A DNA stretch of 64,000 nucleotides from Clostridium aciditolerans (GTDB taxonomy: Bacteria > Bacillota > Clostridia > Clostridiales > Clostridiaceae), in assembly GCF_016316925.1 (NCBI RefSeq), contig NZ_JAEEGB010000041.1:1-64000 (forward strand), written 5' to 3'. The notes beneath the pieces are model-generated. The model saw nothing but the letters and a program-made list of their open reading frames with translations. It was not told the origin of the DNA and did no database searches. Shown in pieces: positions 25,589 to 35,459 of the stretch (positions are counted from its first letter, which is position 1; every line of letters begins with the position of its first letter). The translations under genes were made by a program, and so were the position numbers.

Positions 25589-26053
25589 ATGGATAATAAA
25601 ATAAGACCTTTACTTAAGTTAACAAATAGCATATATAGATGTACACAGGCTTATATTGATAAAAAACTTGAAAAATTTAATCTTACTATAGGAACATATC
25701 CTTATTTATTTGTATTAAATAGAAATGAAGGGATAAGTCAAAATGAAATAAGCAGGGAACTTAATGTAGATAAAGCCATGTCTGCGAGAACTGTAAAAAA
25801 ATTAATAGAGCTTGGCTACATAAGAAAAGAAGAAAATGAAGAGGATATACGAGCTTATAAGCTTTATATAACAGATAAAGCAAAGAGCATAATTCCTGAA
25901 ATTACTGAAATTCTTGATGATTTCGCTAATATTTTAGTACAGGGAAATGACAGAGAAACAATAGAAACTTCTTTAGACTTTTTAGAAAGTGTTTTAGAAA
26001 ATGGCAAGAGACACAGAAAGAAATGTTGTGAAAGGATGAAAAGTATTGAATAA
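25589..26053 (+). CDS. MarR family transcriptional regulator
   Basis: This is a 154-residue winged-helix regulator. It has the helix-turn-helix GISQNEISRELNVDKAMSARTVKKL (about 50-74) and a wing with IRKEENEEDIRAYKLYIT. It overlaps the start of an MFS exporter gene by eight bases, the usual layout for a MarR repressor controlling its own efflux pump and released by the drug. AGGAG precedes the ATG. Confidence 0.92.
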   Translation: MDNKIRPLLKLTNSIYRCTQAYIDKKLEKFNLTIGTYPYLFVLNRNEGISQNEISRELNVDKAMSARTVKKLIELGYIRKEENEEDIRAYKLYITDKAKSIIPEITEILDDFANILVQGNDRETIETSLDFLESVLENGKRHRKKCCERMKSIE

Positions 26054-27491
26054 TATAGAAAATGAAGTATATAAAAAAAGATGGATAATTCTATTTACAG
26101 TTTTATCTGCAACATTCATGGCTACATTAGACGGTAGTATTGTTAACGTAGCGCTGCCAAATATGTCAGATAAATTAAATGTTAGTATGGCGGCTATTGA
26201 ATGGGTAGTTACTAGTTTCCTAATAACTATTGCAGCTACAATCTTAATATTTGGAAGACTTGGTGATATAAAAGGAAAGACAAAGGTCTTCAGGTTTGGG
26301 GTAGTTCTCTTTACTTTAGGTTCATTATTATGCGGGTTTACAAATTCGCTGCCAGTACTTGTGGCAGCAAGAGTAATACAAGCTATAGGGGCCGCTGCTA
26401 CTATGGCTACTAACCAGGGAATTATAACTCAGGTTTTCCCTCCAACTGAGAGGGGAAGAGCACTTGGAATTTTAGGAACCTTCGTTGCCTTAGGTGCTAT
26501 GGCAGGTCCTCCACTAGGTGGTATGATTGTTTCAGCTGTAAGTTGGAAGTATATATTTTTAATAAATGTACCAATAGGAATAGTTGTTTTTATACTTACA
26601 ATAAAGGTGTTTCCAAAATCAAATACAGTGCTTAATGAAAAGCTTGATGTAAAAGGCTCCTGTTTATTTACTGTTTCCACTGTATTATTATTTGGAGCAT
26701 TAGTTCAAGGGCAAAGCACTGGGTACGATAGCCCAATAATGATTTCTGCTTTTGTTATTGCATTTATATCTTTTATAATCTTTATTGCTGTAGAAAGAAA
26801 AATGGAACTACCACTGCTCCAATTGAAAATTTTTAATAACAGTTTATTTTCAATAAGTATAATATGTGCCTTTATTTCCTTTATTGCAATCAGTGCATCA
26901 AATATAATACTGCCTTTTTATTTTCAAGATGTACTAAAGCTTTCTCCAGCGGCCACCGGACTTTTTATGATGGTGTCTCCAATTGTCTTAGCAGTAGTAG
27001 CTCCTTTTAGTGGTTATTTATCAGATAAGATTGGGTCAGAGATTCTTACAGTAATAGGACTTTCATTTACAAGTTTAGGATTATTGCTTATATCTACTTT
27101 AAATGTGAAATCTCCAGTTGTTATGTTAATGGTTTATATAGTAATTATGACCATAGGAAATGGAATGTTCCAGTCACCTAATAATTCTCTAATAATGTCC
27201 ACAGTTCCAAAGGACAAACTTGGTATTGCAGGAAGTGTAAATGCACTTATTAGAAATCTTGGAATGGTTGTGGGAACTTCTCTTGCAACTCTTTTACTAT
27301 ACAATAGAATGAGTCACAAGATTGGGTACAGAGTAGTTGACTATATAAAAGGCAGAGAAGATGTATTTATTTATGGAATGAGATACGTGTATTTATCTGC
27401 AGCAGTTATGTGTTTAATCGGAGTTGCGATAACTGCATTTAGATTATATAATAGCAAAAAAGCTGGAAAAGAAAGTGCAATTTTAAATTAA
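26046..27491 (+). CDS. MFS multidrug transporter, DHA2 (EmrB/QacA) family
   Basis: This 481-residue, 14-helix proton-driven exporter has the DHA2 signature LDGSIVNVALPNM in helix 1 (about 28-40), a GRLGDIKGK motif A (about 72-80) and GPPLGG motif C (about 157-162). The start is TTG, overlapping the marR stop, with AAAGGATG upstream. It probably exports lipophilic or cationic toxic compounds under MarR control. No EmrA partner is present, so it acts across the single membrane alone. Confidence 0.92.
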   Translation: MNNIENEVYKKRWIILFTVLSATFMATLDGSIVNVALPNMSDKLNVSMAAIEWVVTSFLITIAATILIFGRLGDIKGKTKVFRFGVVLFTLGSLLCGFTNSLPVLVAARVIQAIGAAATMATNQGIITQVFPPTERGRALGILGTFVALGAMAGPPLGGMIVSAVSWKYIFLINVPIGIVVFILTIKVFPKSNTVLNEKLDVKGSCLFTVSTVLLFGALVQGQSTGYDSPIMISAFVIAFISFIIFIAVERKMELPLLQLKIFNNSLFSISIICAFISFIAISASNIILPFYFQDVLKLSPAATGLFMMVSPIVLAVVAPFSGYLSDKIGSEILTVIGLSFTSLGLLLISTLNVKSPVVMLMVYIVIMTIGNGMFQSPNNSLIMSTVPKDKLGIAGSVNALIRNLGMVVGTSLATLLLYNRMSHKIGYRVVDYIKGREDVFIYGMRYVYLSAAVMCLIGVAITAFRLYNSKKAGKESAILN

Positions 27492-27642
27492 CTATTTAGA
27501 AGCTTAATCAATTTTTGTCCACCTATGTTAAAACTTACATTTGAAATTGTCCAAGATCTTATACATAATGGTTATATTCCTGTTTAAACTTATATGGGTA
27601 TGAATAGAAGCCTGTTACGTATAAAATCTAGGAGGAAATCTT

Positions 27643-28716
27643 ATGTCTAATAAAAAAAGATTATTGCCAGTTCTTTTAGCTGGAGTTACTATTTCTATAA
27701 TTCTTATTACATCATTTATTGTTTTTCACAAATACAATAAAGAAAAGATGGCAGTAACAACATCTACTAATAAAGATAAAACTGTCCTAGCATTTACAAC
27801 CTACTACTATCCAGAGGATAAATCCTCTTATAATCAAATGGTGGAAAATACTAGCTCAATAAATAATATAGCAACAGATACTTATACTATCGACAATAAA
27901 GGTAATTTATCTGGCAATGTTCCAAAAGAACAGATTGCATACGCTAATGATAATAAAATTAAGCCTTTAGCTATGATAACTAATAAATTTAATGCTGATT
28001 TAGCAAAAACTTTGCTTGAAAATCCTGCTAATAGAAAGCTTTTAATAAATAATATCTTGAATACCTTAAAAACAAATAACTATAAAGGTGTAAATATAGA
28101 TTTTGAAAATGTCTATTACTACGACAGAGATTACTATACAAGCTTTTTGAAGGAACTTTATGAAGAACTCAACCCAAAAGGTTTTACTGTTACAGCTTCG
28201 GTGCCAGCAAAAATCAAAGATGATTCTAAAGCTCCTTGGGTTGGTGCTTATGATTATAAAGAAATTGCAAAATATACAGATGAAGTTATATTAATGACCT
28301 ACGATGAACATTCTCTAGACGGTGCTGCTGGACCTGTTGCTTCGATTAACTGGGTAAAAAGTGTTATTAAATATGCTTCTTCTAATATACCAACCTCTAA
28401 AATAGTTTTAGGAGTTGCGAGCTACGGATATGATTGGTCTTCTAAGGGCTCAAAAGCTTATGGAATTGACGCAATATATAAATTAGCAGAAACCAATAAT
28501 GCAGAAATTAAATGGAATGATGCATATAAAAGCCCATTCTTTAATTATAAAGATAAGGCAGGAGTTAGTCATACTGTATGGTTTGAAAATAGTACAAGCC
28601 TTTCTTACAAATTGGATATTGTTAATGATAACAATTTAGCTGGTATAGCTATCTGGAGACTTGGTCTTGAAAATGAGGATTATTGGTCAACTATTAAGGC
28701 AAAGTTAAATAAATAG
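27643..28716 (+). CDS. Glycoside hydrolase family 18 protein (YaaH/YdhD-like)
   Basis: This 357-residue protein has an N-terminal signal anchor (about 5-28) followed by a GH18 barrel. The catalytic strand reads GVNIDFE (149-155), with the acid E155 and D153. The first aspartates of the chitinase DxxDxDxE motif are replaced, as in spore-cortex and cell-wall N-acetylglucosaminidases of the SleL/YaaH group. Later barrel blocks VILMTYDEH and IAIWRLG are present. No LysM or SLH domain is found, so it is probably membrane-anchored. Peptidoglycan rather than chitin is the likely substrate. Confidence 0.86.
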   Translation: MSNKKRLLPVLLAGVTISIILITSFIVFHKYNKEKMAVTTSTNKDKTVLAFTTYYYPEDKSSYNQMVENTSSINNIATDTYTIDNKGNLSGNVPKEQIAYANDNKIKPLAMITNKFNADLAKTLLENPANRKLLINNILNTLKTNNYKGVNIDFENVYYYDRDYYTSFLKELYEELNPKGFTVTASVPAKIKDDSKAPWVGAYDYKEIAKYTDEVILMTYDEHSLDGAAGPVASINWVKSVIKYASSNIPTSKIVLGVASYGYDWSSKGSKAYGIDAIYKLAETNNAEIKWNDAYKSPFFNYKDKAGVSHTVWFENSTSLSYKLDIVNDNNLAGIAIWRLGLENEDYWSTIKAKLNK

Positions 28717-28721
28717 TTATA

Positions 28722-28756
28722 AAAACTCAGGGAAGTTATTTTCCTGAGTTTTTTTA
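28722..28756 (+). terminator. Terminator of the GH18 gene
   Basis: Arms AAAACTCAGG and CCTGAGTTTT enclose GAAGTTATTTT and are followed by a run of T. Confidence 0.85.
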
Positions 28757-28907
28757 CTGTCAAGTATAAATAATTCGTCTTTTAAAAAACAGGCATAAAA
28801 GACTAATAAAATAATATAAATATGGTAAAATTAGTTAATGAAAATCATCAAGTAGTGCATAAGAAAAGTATAGATTTGAACTAAAAACTATTACGAGGTG
28901 ATATAAA

Positions 28908-29573
28908 ATGATCGTTGAAGATATTAATTATCCTTCTGACTCTGAGGTTAAAAAGGCATTAGTGGATATCGGACGAAGAATATATGAAAAAGGGTTTGTA
29001 GCAGCTAATGATGGAAATATTAGTTGCAAAGTTGATCCTAATACCATATGGATAACTCCGACAGGTGTTTCTAAAGGTTTTATGACCTCTGATATGATGA
29101 TAAAAATGAACTTGGATGGGAAAATAATAGCTGGAAAATTGAAACCATCATCTGAATTTAAAATGCATTTGCGTGTTTATAAAGAAAATCCAGAGGTTAT
29201 GGCAGTTATGCATGCGCATCCGCCTATCGCTACTTCCTTTGCAATTGCTGGAATTAGTTTAGATAAGGCGATTCTTCCGGAGGCAGTTGTTCAATTGGGT
29301 TCAGTTCCAGTAGCTCCTTATGCTACCCCTGGATCACAAGGTGTTCCTGATTCGATTGCACCATATTGTAAAACATATAATGGTGTGCTTTTGGCTAATC
29401 ATGGTGCGCTAAGCTGGGGCAGGGATATATATGAGGCTTATTATAGAATGGAATCAATTGAATATTATGCTAGTGTGCTTATGTATACAGGTTATATAAT
29501 TGGAAAGCAAAATAAACTGTCACCTAGTCAGGTTGAAGAACTATTGGATATCAGATCAAATTTAAAACATTAG
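28908..29573 (+). CDS. Class II aldolase (FucA/AraD family), probable DHAP-shunt aldolase
   Basis: This 221-residue zinc aldolase of the L-fuculose-1-phosphate aldolase family has zinc ligands H102 and H104 in HAHPP and H165 in NHGAL, plus the catalytic acid E83 in SSEFKMH. Methylthioribose kinase and methylthioribose-1-phosphate isomerase lie 5-7 kb downstream on the same strand. In known DHAP-shunt loci such an aldolase splits 5-methylthioribulose-1-phosphate or 5-deoxyribulose-1-phosphate into DHAP and (methylthio)acetaldehyde or acetaldehyde. That role is inferred here. A terminator and a minus-strand lipoprotein gene separate it from the rest, so it is its own transcript, with GAGGTG at the start. 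Confidence 0.88.
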   Translation: MIVEDINYPSDSEVKKALVDIGRRIYEKGFVAANDGNISCKVDPNTIWITPTGVSKGFMTSDMMIKMNLDGKIIAGKLKPSSEFKMHLRVYKENPEVMAVMHAHPPIATSFAIAGISLDKAILPEAVVQLGSVPVAPYATPGSQGVPDSIAPYCKTYNGVLLANHGALSWGRDIYEAYYRMESIEYYASVLMYTGYIIGKQNKLSPSQVEELLDIRSNLKH

Positions 29574-29599
29574 GAACTAATTAAAAACCCTAGAAATTT

Positions 29600-29633
29600 A
29601 AGACTGTACATAAATTTGTGTACAGTCTTATTG
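29600..29633. terminator. Bidirectional terminator
   Basis: The perfect stem AAGACTGTACA (29600-29610) / TGTACAGTCTT (29619-29629) lies between the convergent aldolase and lipoprotein genes and overlaps the stop codon of the latter. Confidence 0.8.
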
Positions 29634-30077
29634 CTGTACGTTTTTTAATTCAATTGTTTGTATTTTTCCATCAATATTTATATTAACTTTTATCCTTTCA
29701 TCTTTTTGTTCTATTGCTATGCCAGAACCACTGGATTTAAGAGTATAAGTTTTTTCAATTGGATGAGTGCTATCAAAGTTATTGGTTAGTTTTCCTCCTC
29801 CAGCACTACTTTCATAAGATATTTCTAAATGTTTTACTGAAAGTAATTCGGATGGATTTTTCTTATAGGTTACTGTTAATGTGGTATTAGATTCACTTTT
29901 ATAATCCGTCTTGTCGTTGTCTTCCTTGAATATGCCTACAGCATCTACTCTGTATTCAGCCGTCCAAAATTCATTTTCTCCCCTGTAAATATAATTATGC
30001 TTAATGACCTGCTTGTTTGAACAACCTGTAATTATCAGCAACATTATAATAATCAAAACACTGATTGTTTTCCTCAA
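29628..30077 (-). CDS. Hypothetical lipoprotein
   Basis: This is a 149-residue secreted protein with a lipoprotein signal and lipobox LIITGC (about 14-19). The mature part is rich in beta-strand residues, including WTAEYRVDAVGIF and LEISYESSAGGG, as in many small Firmicute extracytoplasmic lipoproteins. I recognise no domain. It interrupts the plus-strand salvage genes and is probably unrelated to them. Confidence 0.72.
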   Translation of the reverse strand: MRKTISVLIIIMLLIITGCSNKQVIKHNYIYRGENEFWTAEYRVDAVGIFKEDNDKTDYKSESNTTLTVTYKKNPSELLSVKHLEISYESSAGGGKLTNNFDSTHPIEKTYTLKSSGSGIAIEQKDERIKVNINIDGKIQTIELKNVQQ

Positions 30078-30385
30078 TTTTCACTCCCCCAATAAGATTA
30101 ATAACTACGTCATAAGCTTTACGATTGTCCATTTACTTTATTATACAGAATACCATTATGGATCACAAATATTTGACATAAACTGTCCACTATCTATTCT
30201 CAACTATTAATTTTCTTCTTCTATAAAAAACTAGATTATATTTTTAGTTAGAAACTCTATAATGTGTTAAATCATGAATAATAATACAATTAGTATATGC
30301 AAATAAAGGTATATTTGTTAACTGGAATTAATAAAATTATTATGTATAGACAAGGCATAAAATAAAAAAAGGGGGACAGGTTTTT
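30078..30385. other. 308-base divergent intergenic region
   Basis: There is no gene here. A candidate plus-strand promoter, TTGACA (30173-30178) with TATTCT 16 bases on (30195-30200), would give the ABC importer operon a leader of about 180 nt. I see no known riboswitch in it. Confidence 0.35.
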
Positions 30386-31531
30386 ATGAAAAAGATTCTA
30401 GCTTTGACATTAACAGCTTTAATGTGTATATCTTTGTCTGCATGCGGTGGTGGACAAACTTCAACTCAAACTTCAACGGATTCTGCACCAAAAGCAGGAG
30501 ACACAGCTTCCTATGCTAAGGCTCTTAAAGGTAAAAGGGTTGCAGTTGTTCGTAATCTTGCGGCAGGTGATCATACACAACAATTTTTAGATGGTTGTGT
30601 ATCGGAGGGTAAAGCACTTGGTTTTACGGTTGATACTTTCGTAACAGATGGTGATGATGCTAAAACTCAGGAGGTTACAGCTCAATGTATTCAAAAAGGA
30701 TATGATGGACTAATAGTTTCCCACGCTCAGTTATCTTATGCGTATAATATGTTAAAACCTGCTATAGATAAGGGAATGAAAGTAGTTACATTTGATAGTA
30801 TGCCGCTTAAAGATGGTGATGCTAAAGGACAATTACTTGACGGTGTAACTTCAACAGCACAAGATGATAGTGCTTTAGCAAGTTTATCCCTTGGATTTAT
30901 GATGGAAGAATTCGAAACGAATGGTGGAAAGTATCCTATGAAAGTCTTAAAGACATTCATGGGCCCTGGTATACCTCCCCTAGATAGACGTAATGTTGTT
31001 TATACAAAATTAGAAAAAGAAGGTAAGATTAAAACAGTTGAAGTAATTGCTCCGTCAGATACAGCAAATGTTCGTGGTGATATGACTAATAAGACTGCTG
31101 CTATTCTTCCTAAGTATCCAAAAGGATCTGTAGATGCTATTTGGGGCTGCTATGATGAGCTTGCAAAAGGCGTACTGCAAGCATTAAACGATGCTAAAAG
31201 AACAGATATTCCTATGTATACAATCGATATATCTAATGATGATATTCAATTAATGCTTAAAAATAAAGAGGTATGGAAATCCACAGCTGCTGTTGACCCT
31301 AAATTAATTGGTATTGTTGATACTAGATTACTAGCTAAGAAATTCTTAAATTTAGAAACTCCACAGTATTATAACCTAAATGCAAATTTAGTTAAAACTT
31401 CACAGTTATCTTCAAATATAAGCATGACAAATCTCAAAACAGTTATTAATGGTTGGGGCGATTCTAATGCAAAAGAAGGTGCACTTAACGAGCCTTGGAT
31501 GGATGAAGTAAAAAAGGTAAACGGTAAGTAA
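30386..31531 (+). CDS. Sugar ABC transporter substrate-binding protein
   Basis: This 381-residue lipoprotein has a signal peptide ending in SLSAC with lipidated C20. It is followed by a periplasmic-binding-protein type I fold of the ribose/galactose class (KGKRVAVVRNLAAGDHTQQF near 50, an SHAQLSYAYN strand near 112, DAIWGCYDEL near 250). It is the first gene of an importer operon that continues through mtnK and mtnA, so its ligand is probably 5-methylthioribose or 5-deoxyribose rather than ribose. AAAGGGGG lies upstream of the ATG. Confidence 0.88.
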   Translation: MKKILALTLTALMCISLSACGGGQTSTQTSTDSAPKAGDTASYAKALKGKRVAVVRNLAAGDHTQQFLDGCVSEGKALGFTVDTFVTDGDDAKTQEVTAQCIQKGYDGLIVSHAQLSYAYNMLKPAIDKGMKVVTFDSMPLKDGDAKGQLLDGVTSTAQDDSALASLSLGFMMEEFETNGGKYPMKVLKTFMGPGIPPLDRRNVVYTKLEKEGKIKTVEVIAPSDTANVRGDMTNKTAAILPKYPKGSVDAIWGCYDELAKGVLQALNDAKRTDIPMYTIDISNDDIQLMLKNKEVWKSTAAVDPKLIGIVDTRLLAKKFLNLETPQYYNLNANLVKTSQLSSNISMTNLKTVINGWGDSNAKEGALNEPWMDEVKKVNGK

Positions 31532-31578
31532 CCTCAAAGATGACAAGTATTATCTAATTATATGTGAGGGTGAAGCGA

Positions 31579-33114
31579 ATGGATAAAATTAAACTGGAAA
31601 TGAAAAATGTTTCTATCGAATTTCCAGGGGTTAAAGCTTTATCTAACGTTAATTTCAACCTTGAGGGTGGAACAATCCATGCGCTTATTGGTGCGAATGG
31701 TGCAGGCAAGTCAACTTTAATGAAAGTTCTAGCAGGTGCTAATTCAAATTACACAGGAGAGATTTTTATAGATGGGGAATCGGTTGAAATCCGGTCCCCT
31801 AAAGATGCAAAAAATCTTGGCATTGAGATTGTATTCCAGGAGGTAGATACGGCTTTAATTCCTTATCTTACTGTTGCAGAGAATGTTATGTTTGGTTACA
31901 TTGTAAACAAAATGGAAAGAAAACATTTGGTTAATTGGAATGAAATACGGGCAGCAGCCAGTGATATTCTAAAAAAATTAAATTTGGAACTTGATGTTAG
32001 ACGGTTAACTTCAGACTTGACCTTGTCAGAAAAACAGATGGTGCTTATTGCCAGATGTGTAGTTGAAAAATGTAGAGTATTAATTTTGGACGAGCCTACT
32101 GCTCCTTTGTCTGATTCAGAAACGAAAGAATTATTTAGGATCGTTCGTCAATTAGCAAAAGAGGATGTATCTGTAGTATTTATATCACATAGAATTAGTG
32201 AATTATTCGAAATCTGTGATTCAATCACTATAATGCGTGATGGCCAAGTTGTTAACAGTATGCCTATTACGGAAAAATTAGAGCAGAGTAAAGTGATTGA
32301 ATTGATGCTCGGTCAAAAGATTACTGATCAATATATAAAAAAACAAGCTGCTATTGGTCCTACATTATTAGAAGTGAAAAACCTTACAGAGATAAATAAT
32401 CTGGTTAAGAACATAAACCTAACAATCAATAAAGGAGAGATAGTTGGAATAGCAGGTTTAGTTGGTGCTGGAAAAACTGAACTTTGCAAAACACTATTTG
32501 GTGCCTTAAAGCAAAAAAATGGAACTATAAAATTAAATGGTAAAGAAGTTAAATATAAAGATCCAAATGGAGCGGTAAAATGCGGATTTGCTCTTGTCCC
32601 GGAAGAAAGGCGAAAGGAAGGCGTATTAATTACTGATCCTATATATCGTAATATTAGTATTGCAGCTATAAAAAAATATGTCAAAGTTCTTTCAATAGTA
32701 GATAAAAATAAAGAAAAGAAGGATGCCCGTACAATGATTGCTAACCTTGGAATTAAGACACCATCAGCGAATCAAATAGTTGCATTATTGTCCGGTGGTA
32801 ATCAACAGAAGGTAGTACTAGGAAAATGGTTGAATTCTGAATCAGAAATCTATATTTTTGATGAGCCAACGAAAGGTATTGACGTTGGTGCAAAACGTGA
32901 AATGTATGAACTAATTGAACGATTGGCAGCACAAGGGAAAGGTATATTATATGCAACTTGTGAATTTCAAGAAATACTATCAATTGCAGACAGAGTATAT
33001 GTAATGTTTGATGGGGAGATTATTAAAGAATTGGACAAGGTATCAGATATTGATGAGAAAGAACTGCTATATTATTCAATGGGGGGAGAATCAAATGAAA
33101 GAAGAAATAGTTGA
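31579..33114 (+). CDS. Sugar ABC transporter double ATPase (RbsA/MglA type)
   Basis: This is a 511-residue protein with two ATPase domains in tandem. The first has GANGAGKST (about 36-44), signature LTLSEKQ and LILDEPTAPLSD. The second has the degenerate P-loop GLVGAGKTE (about 288-296), LSGGNQQK and IFDEPTKGIDVG. This arrangement is diagnostic of ribose/monosaccharide importers. The ATG at 31579 follows GAGGGTG, and the in-frame GTG at 31564 is rejected. It overlaps the permease gene by 20 bases. Confidence 0.92.
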   Translation: MDKIKLEMKNVSIEFPGVKALSNVNFNLEGGTIHALIGANGAGKSTLMKVLAGANSNYTGEIFIDGESVEIRSPKDAKNLGIEIVFQEVDTALIPYLTVAENVMFGYIVNKMERKHLVNWNEIRAAASDILKKLNLELDVRRLTSDLTLSEKQMVLIARCVVEKCRVLILDEPTAPLSDSETKELFRIVRQLAKEDVSVVFISHRISELFEICDSITIMRDGQVVNSMPITEKLEQSKVIELMLGQKITDQYIKKQAAIGPTLLEVKNLTEINNLVKNINLTINKGEIVGIAGLVGAGKTELCKTLFGALKQKNGTIKLNGKEVKYKDPNGAVKCGFALVPEERRKEGVLITDPIYRNISIAAIKKYVKVLSIVDKNKEKKDARTMIANLGIKTPSANQIVALLSGGNQQKVVLGKWLNSESEIYIFDEPTKGIDVGAKREMYELIERLAAQGKGILYATCEFQEILSIADRVYVMFDGEIIKELDKVSDIDEKELLYYSMGGESNERRNS

Positions 33115-34111
33115 AGATAAGAAGAAAAGCAAGTCTTTAATGAAATTTATTACTAAATGGGGTACTTTCATAACAATAGTAATTCTATTCGTATTCTTTA
33201 CCTTTGCCAACTGGAATAGCGCTAAAAATTCAAGTATTTTCTTAACTTATGATAACATGATAACCATTGTCAGAAGCATATCAATTACAGCAATTATCGC
33301 AATAGGATTGACTTATTCGTTAACTGTCAATGGAATGGACTTATCAATTGGTGCTAATGCGAACTTTGCAGACTTTTTAGTTATGTCAATGTTTGTTTGG
33401 CACAGTATGGGTATATGCACATCTATTGTTCTATCTATAGTGATTTGTTTAGTTATTGGATTGATTAACAGTTTTCTAATAGTAAAAATGAAGATACCAG
33501 ATATGGTTGCAGCACTATCTACAATGTTTATGTTTCAAGGCGTTGCAATGACATATTCAAATGGTGGGGCTATTACTGAGCGTATGATGATGAAAGGTGG
33601 TAAGGCTGCTTTAGGTTTAGTACCACCTGCATTTAGAGGTTTAGGTAAGGAGCCTTGGATTATTGTAATCATGCTCATAGTAGTCATATTTGCACATTTC
33701 TTTTTAAACTACACTAAGTATGGAAGATATATGTACGCAGTTGGAGGCAATCCCGAAGCGGCAAGGTTATCAGGTATTCCTGTTAATAAATATAGAATAC
33801 TGGCATACTTATTGTCTGCAAGTTTTGCAGCATTAGGAGGTATATTGATTGCTGCAAGAGTTGGTACAGCTCAGGTTAACGCTGGCGCTGCATATTTAAT
33901 GCCTTCGGTGGCAGCGGCATATATCGGATTCTCCGTTGCTGGAGCAGGCAAACCTAACGCATTAGGTACCTTGGCAGGAGCGGTATTGGTAGGCATGCTG
34001 GAAAACGGGTTAATTATGATGTCTGTTCCATATTATGCAATGGATATTATAAAGGGTGCGGTACTCGCAATAGCTTTAGCACTTACTTACGCTACTAAAA
34101 AAGAGACTTAG
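33095..34111 (+). CDS. Sugar ABC transporter permease (RbsC type)
   Basis: This is a 338-residue permease of the ribose-importer class with eight to ten helices. It has the family segments NGMDLSIGANANFAD (about 82-96) and YAVGGNPEAARLSGIPVNKY (about 212-231). The start ATG at 33095 has GGGGGAG upstream and lies inside the end of the ATPase gene. The 29-residue upstream extension in frame is out of register with any ribosome binding site and has non-membrane composition, so it is rejected. A single permease gene is present, so it presumably homodimerises. Confidence 0.92.
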   Translation: MKEEIVEDKKKSKSLMKFITKWGTFITIVILFVFFTFANWNSAKNSSIFLTYDNMITIVRSISITAIIAIGLTYSLTVNGMDLSIGANANFADFLVMSMFVWHSMGICTSIVLSIVICLVIGLINSFLIVKMKIPDMVAALSTMFMFQGVAMTYSNGGAITERMMMKGGKAALGLVPPAFRGLGKEPWIIVIMLIVVIFAHFFLNYTKYGRYMYAVGGNPEAARLSGIPVNKYRILAYLLSASFAALGGILIAARVGTAQVNAGAAYLMPSVAAAYIGFSVAGAGKPNALGTLAGAVLVGMLENGLIMMSVPYYAMDIIKGAVLAIALALTYATKKET

Positions 34112-34187
34112 CAAAGAATTTTTTGTAATTACTTATAGCGAATTTAAATAGATTTTAATATACCTAAGAAAGGAAAGGTGAAAGGTT

Positions 34188-35414
34188 ATGTCTCGATTTG
34201 GATCTTATTTTTTAATGAAAACTGAAGATGTAGGAGAATATGTTCAGGAAAAGCTTCATTATTTTGATGATGATGCGAAACTAGAATCCAAGGAAATAGG
34301 CGACGGAAATATAAATTATGTGTTCAGGATAAAAGATACTAAATCTGGCAAATCCATTGTTGTAAAACAAGCAGCAGAAGCTCTAAGAATATCAAGTGAA
34401 ATGAAACTTTCTACTGATAGGGGCAGAATAGAGGCGAAGATACTGCAAATGCAAGAGAGGTATGCGCCTGGACTTGTTCCCAAAGTATATATTTACGATG
34501 AAGTAATGTGCGCAATTATTATGGAAGATATGATTGGATATGCTATGATGCGTACTGGACTAATGAATCATGAAATATATCCAAAGTTTGCAGAACATAT
34601 AACAACATTTATGGTAAATACTTTGTTGCCTACAACTGACGTAGTTATGAACCATAAGGAAAAGAAAGAACTGGTTAAAGAATTTATTAATCCTGACCTT
34701 TGTGAAATTACAGAAGACTTAGTTTATAGTGAACCATATATTGATTACAATCATAGAAATAATATCTTTCCGCCAGTAGCAGATTTCGTTCAGAAGGAAT
34801 TATATGAAGACAAAAAGCTTCATTTGGAAGTAGCGAAATTGAAATTTGATTTTATGAATAATGCACAAGCCTTAATTCATGGTGATCTACACACAGGCTC
34901 CATATTTATAAATAAGGAACATACATTTATATTTGACCCTGAGTTTGCTTTCTTTGGGCCAATCGGATATGACGTGGGTAATGTTATTGCTAATATGTTC
35001 TTTACTTGGTGTAATGGAGATGCAACTATTGATAATAAAGAGGAAAAAGAAGAATTCTGTGGTTGGATTCTTGATACTATAGAAGAAATTGTTGATAAGT
35101 TTATAGCTAAGTTTAAAGCAAAATTTAAAGAAAGTGTAACTGAAATAATGGCTAAAAGAGAGGGTTTTCTGGATTGGTATTTAGGAAGTGTTTTAGCTGA
35201 CACTGCAGGAGTTGCGGGACTTGAATCTATTAGAAGAACTGTAGGAATGGCTAATGTTAAAGATATTACTACGATCTCAGATCAAGATAAAAGAGCTAGA
35301 GCAGAGAAGATGGTAATTACATTGGCTAAGAACTATATAATTAATAGAGGTAAATTCAAGACTGGGGCAGATTATAGAAGGGCTATTAATGAAGTGATTG
35401 AAATGTATTCATAA
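34188..35414 (+). CDS. mtnK: S-methyl-5-thioribose kinase
   Basis: This 408-residue kinase phosphorylates 5-methylthioribose (or 5-deoxyribose) at C1. The catalytic loop HGDLHTGS (231-238) and the metal-binding segment DPEFAFFGP (250-258) are the MtnK forms of the aminoglycoside-kinase-like fold. VVKQA (58-62) supplies the ATP-binding lysine and EIGDGNINYVF (36-46) is the glycine-rich loop. It sits 76 bases after the importer permease and 45 bases before mtnA, in one operon. AAAGGTGAAAGG precedes the ATG. Confidence 0.93.
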   Translation: MSRFGSYFLMKTEDVGEYVQEKLHYFDDDAKLESKEIGDGNINYVFRIKDTKSGKSIVVKQAAEALRISSEMKLSTDRGRIEAKILQMQERYAPGLVPKVYIYDEVMCAIIMEDMIGYAMMRTGLMNHEIYPKFAEHITTFMVNTLLPTTDVVMNHKEKKELVKEFINPDLCEITEDLVYSEPYIDYNHRNNIFPPVADFVQKELYEDKKLHLEVAKLKFDFMNNAQALIHGDLHTGSIFINKEHTFIFDPEFAFFGPIGYDVGNVIANMFFTWCNGDATIDNKEEKEEFCGWILDTIEEIVDKFIAKFKAKFKESVTEIMAKREGFLDWYLGSVLADTAGVAGLESIRRTVGMANVKDITTISDQDKRARAEKMVITLAKNYIINRGKFKTGADYRRAINEVIEMYS

Positions 35415-35459
35415 ATAGAAGACCTATTGCTATAACTTATATGAAAGAAGGAAAAAAGG

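Noticed and set aside
25390..25632. Minus-strand 80-codon open frame
   Set aside because: It lies in the palindromic repeat and runs into the marR start. Composition follows the repeat.
30386..34111. Ordinary ribose (rbs) importer
   Set aside because: No rbsK, rbsD or ribose regulator is present, and the operon continues into mtnK and mtnA.
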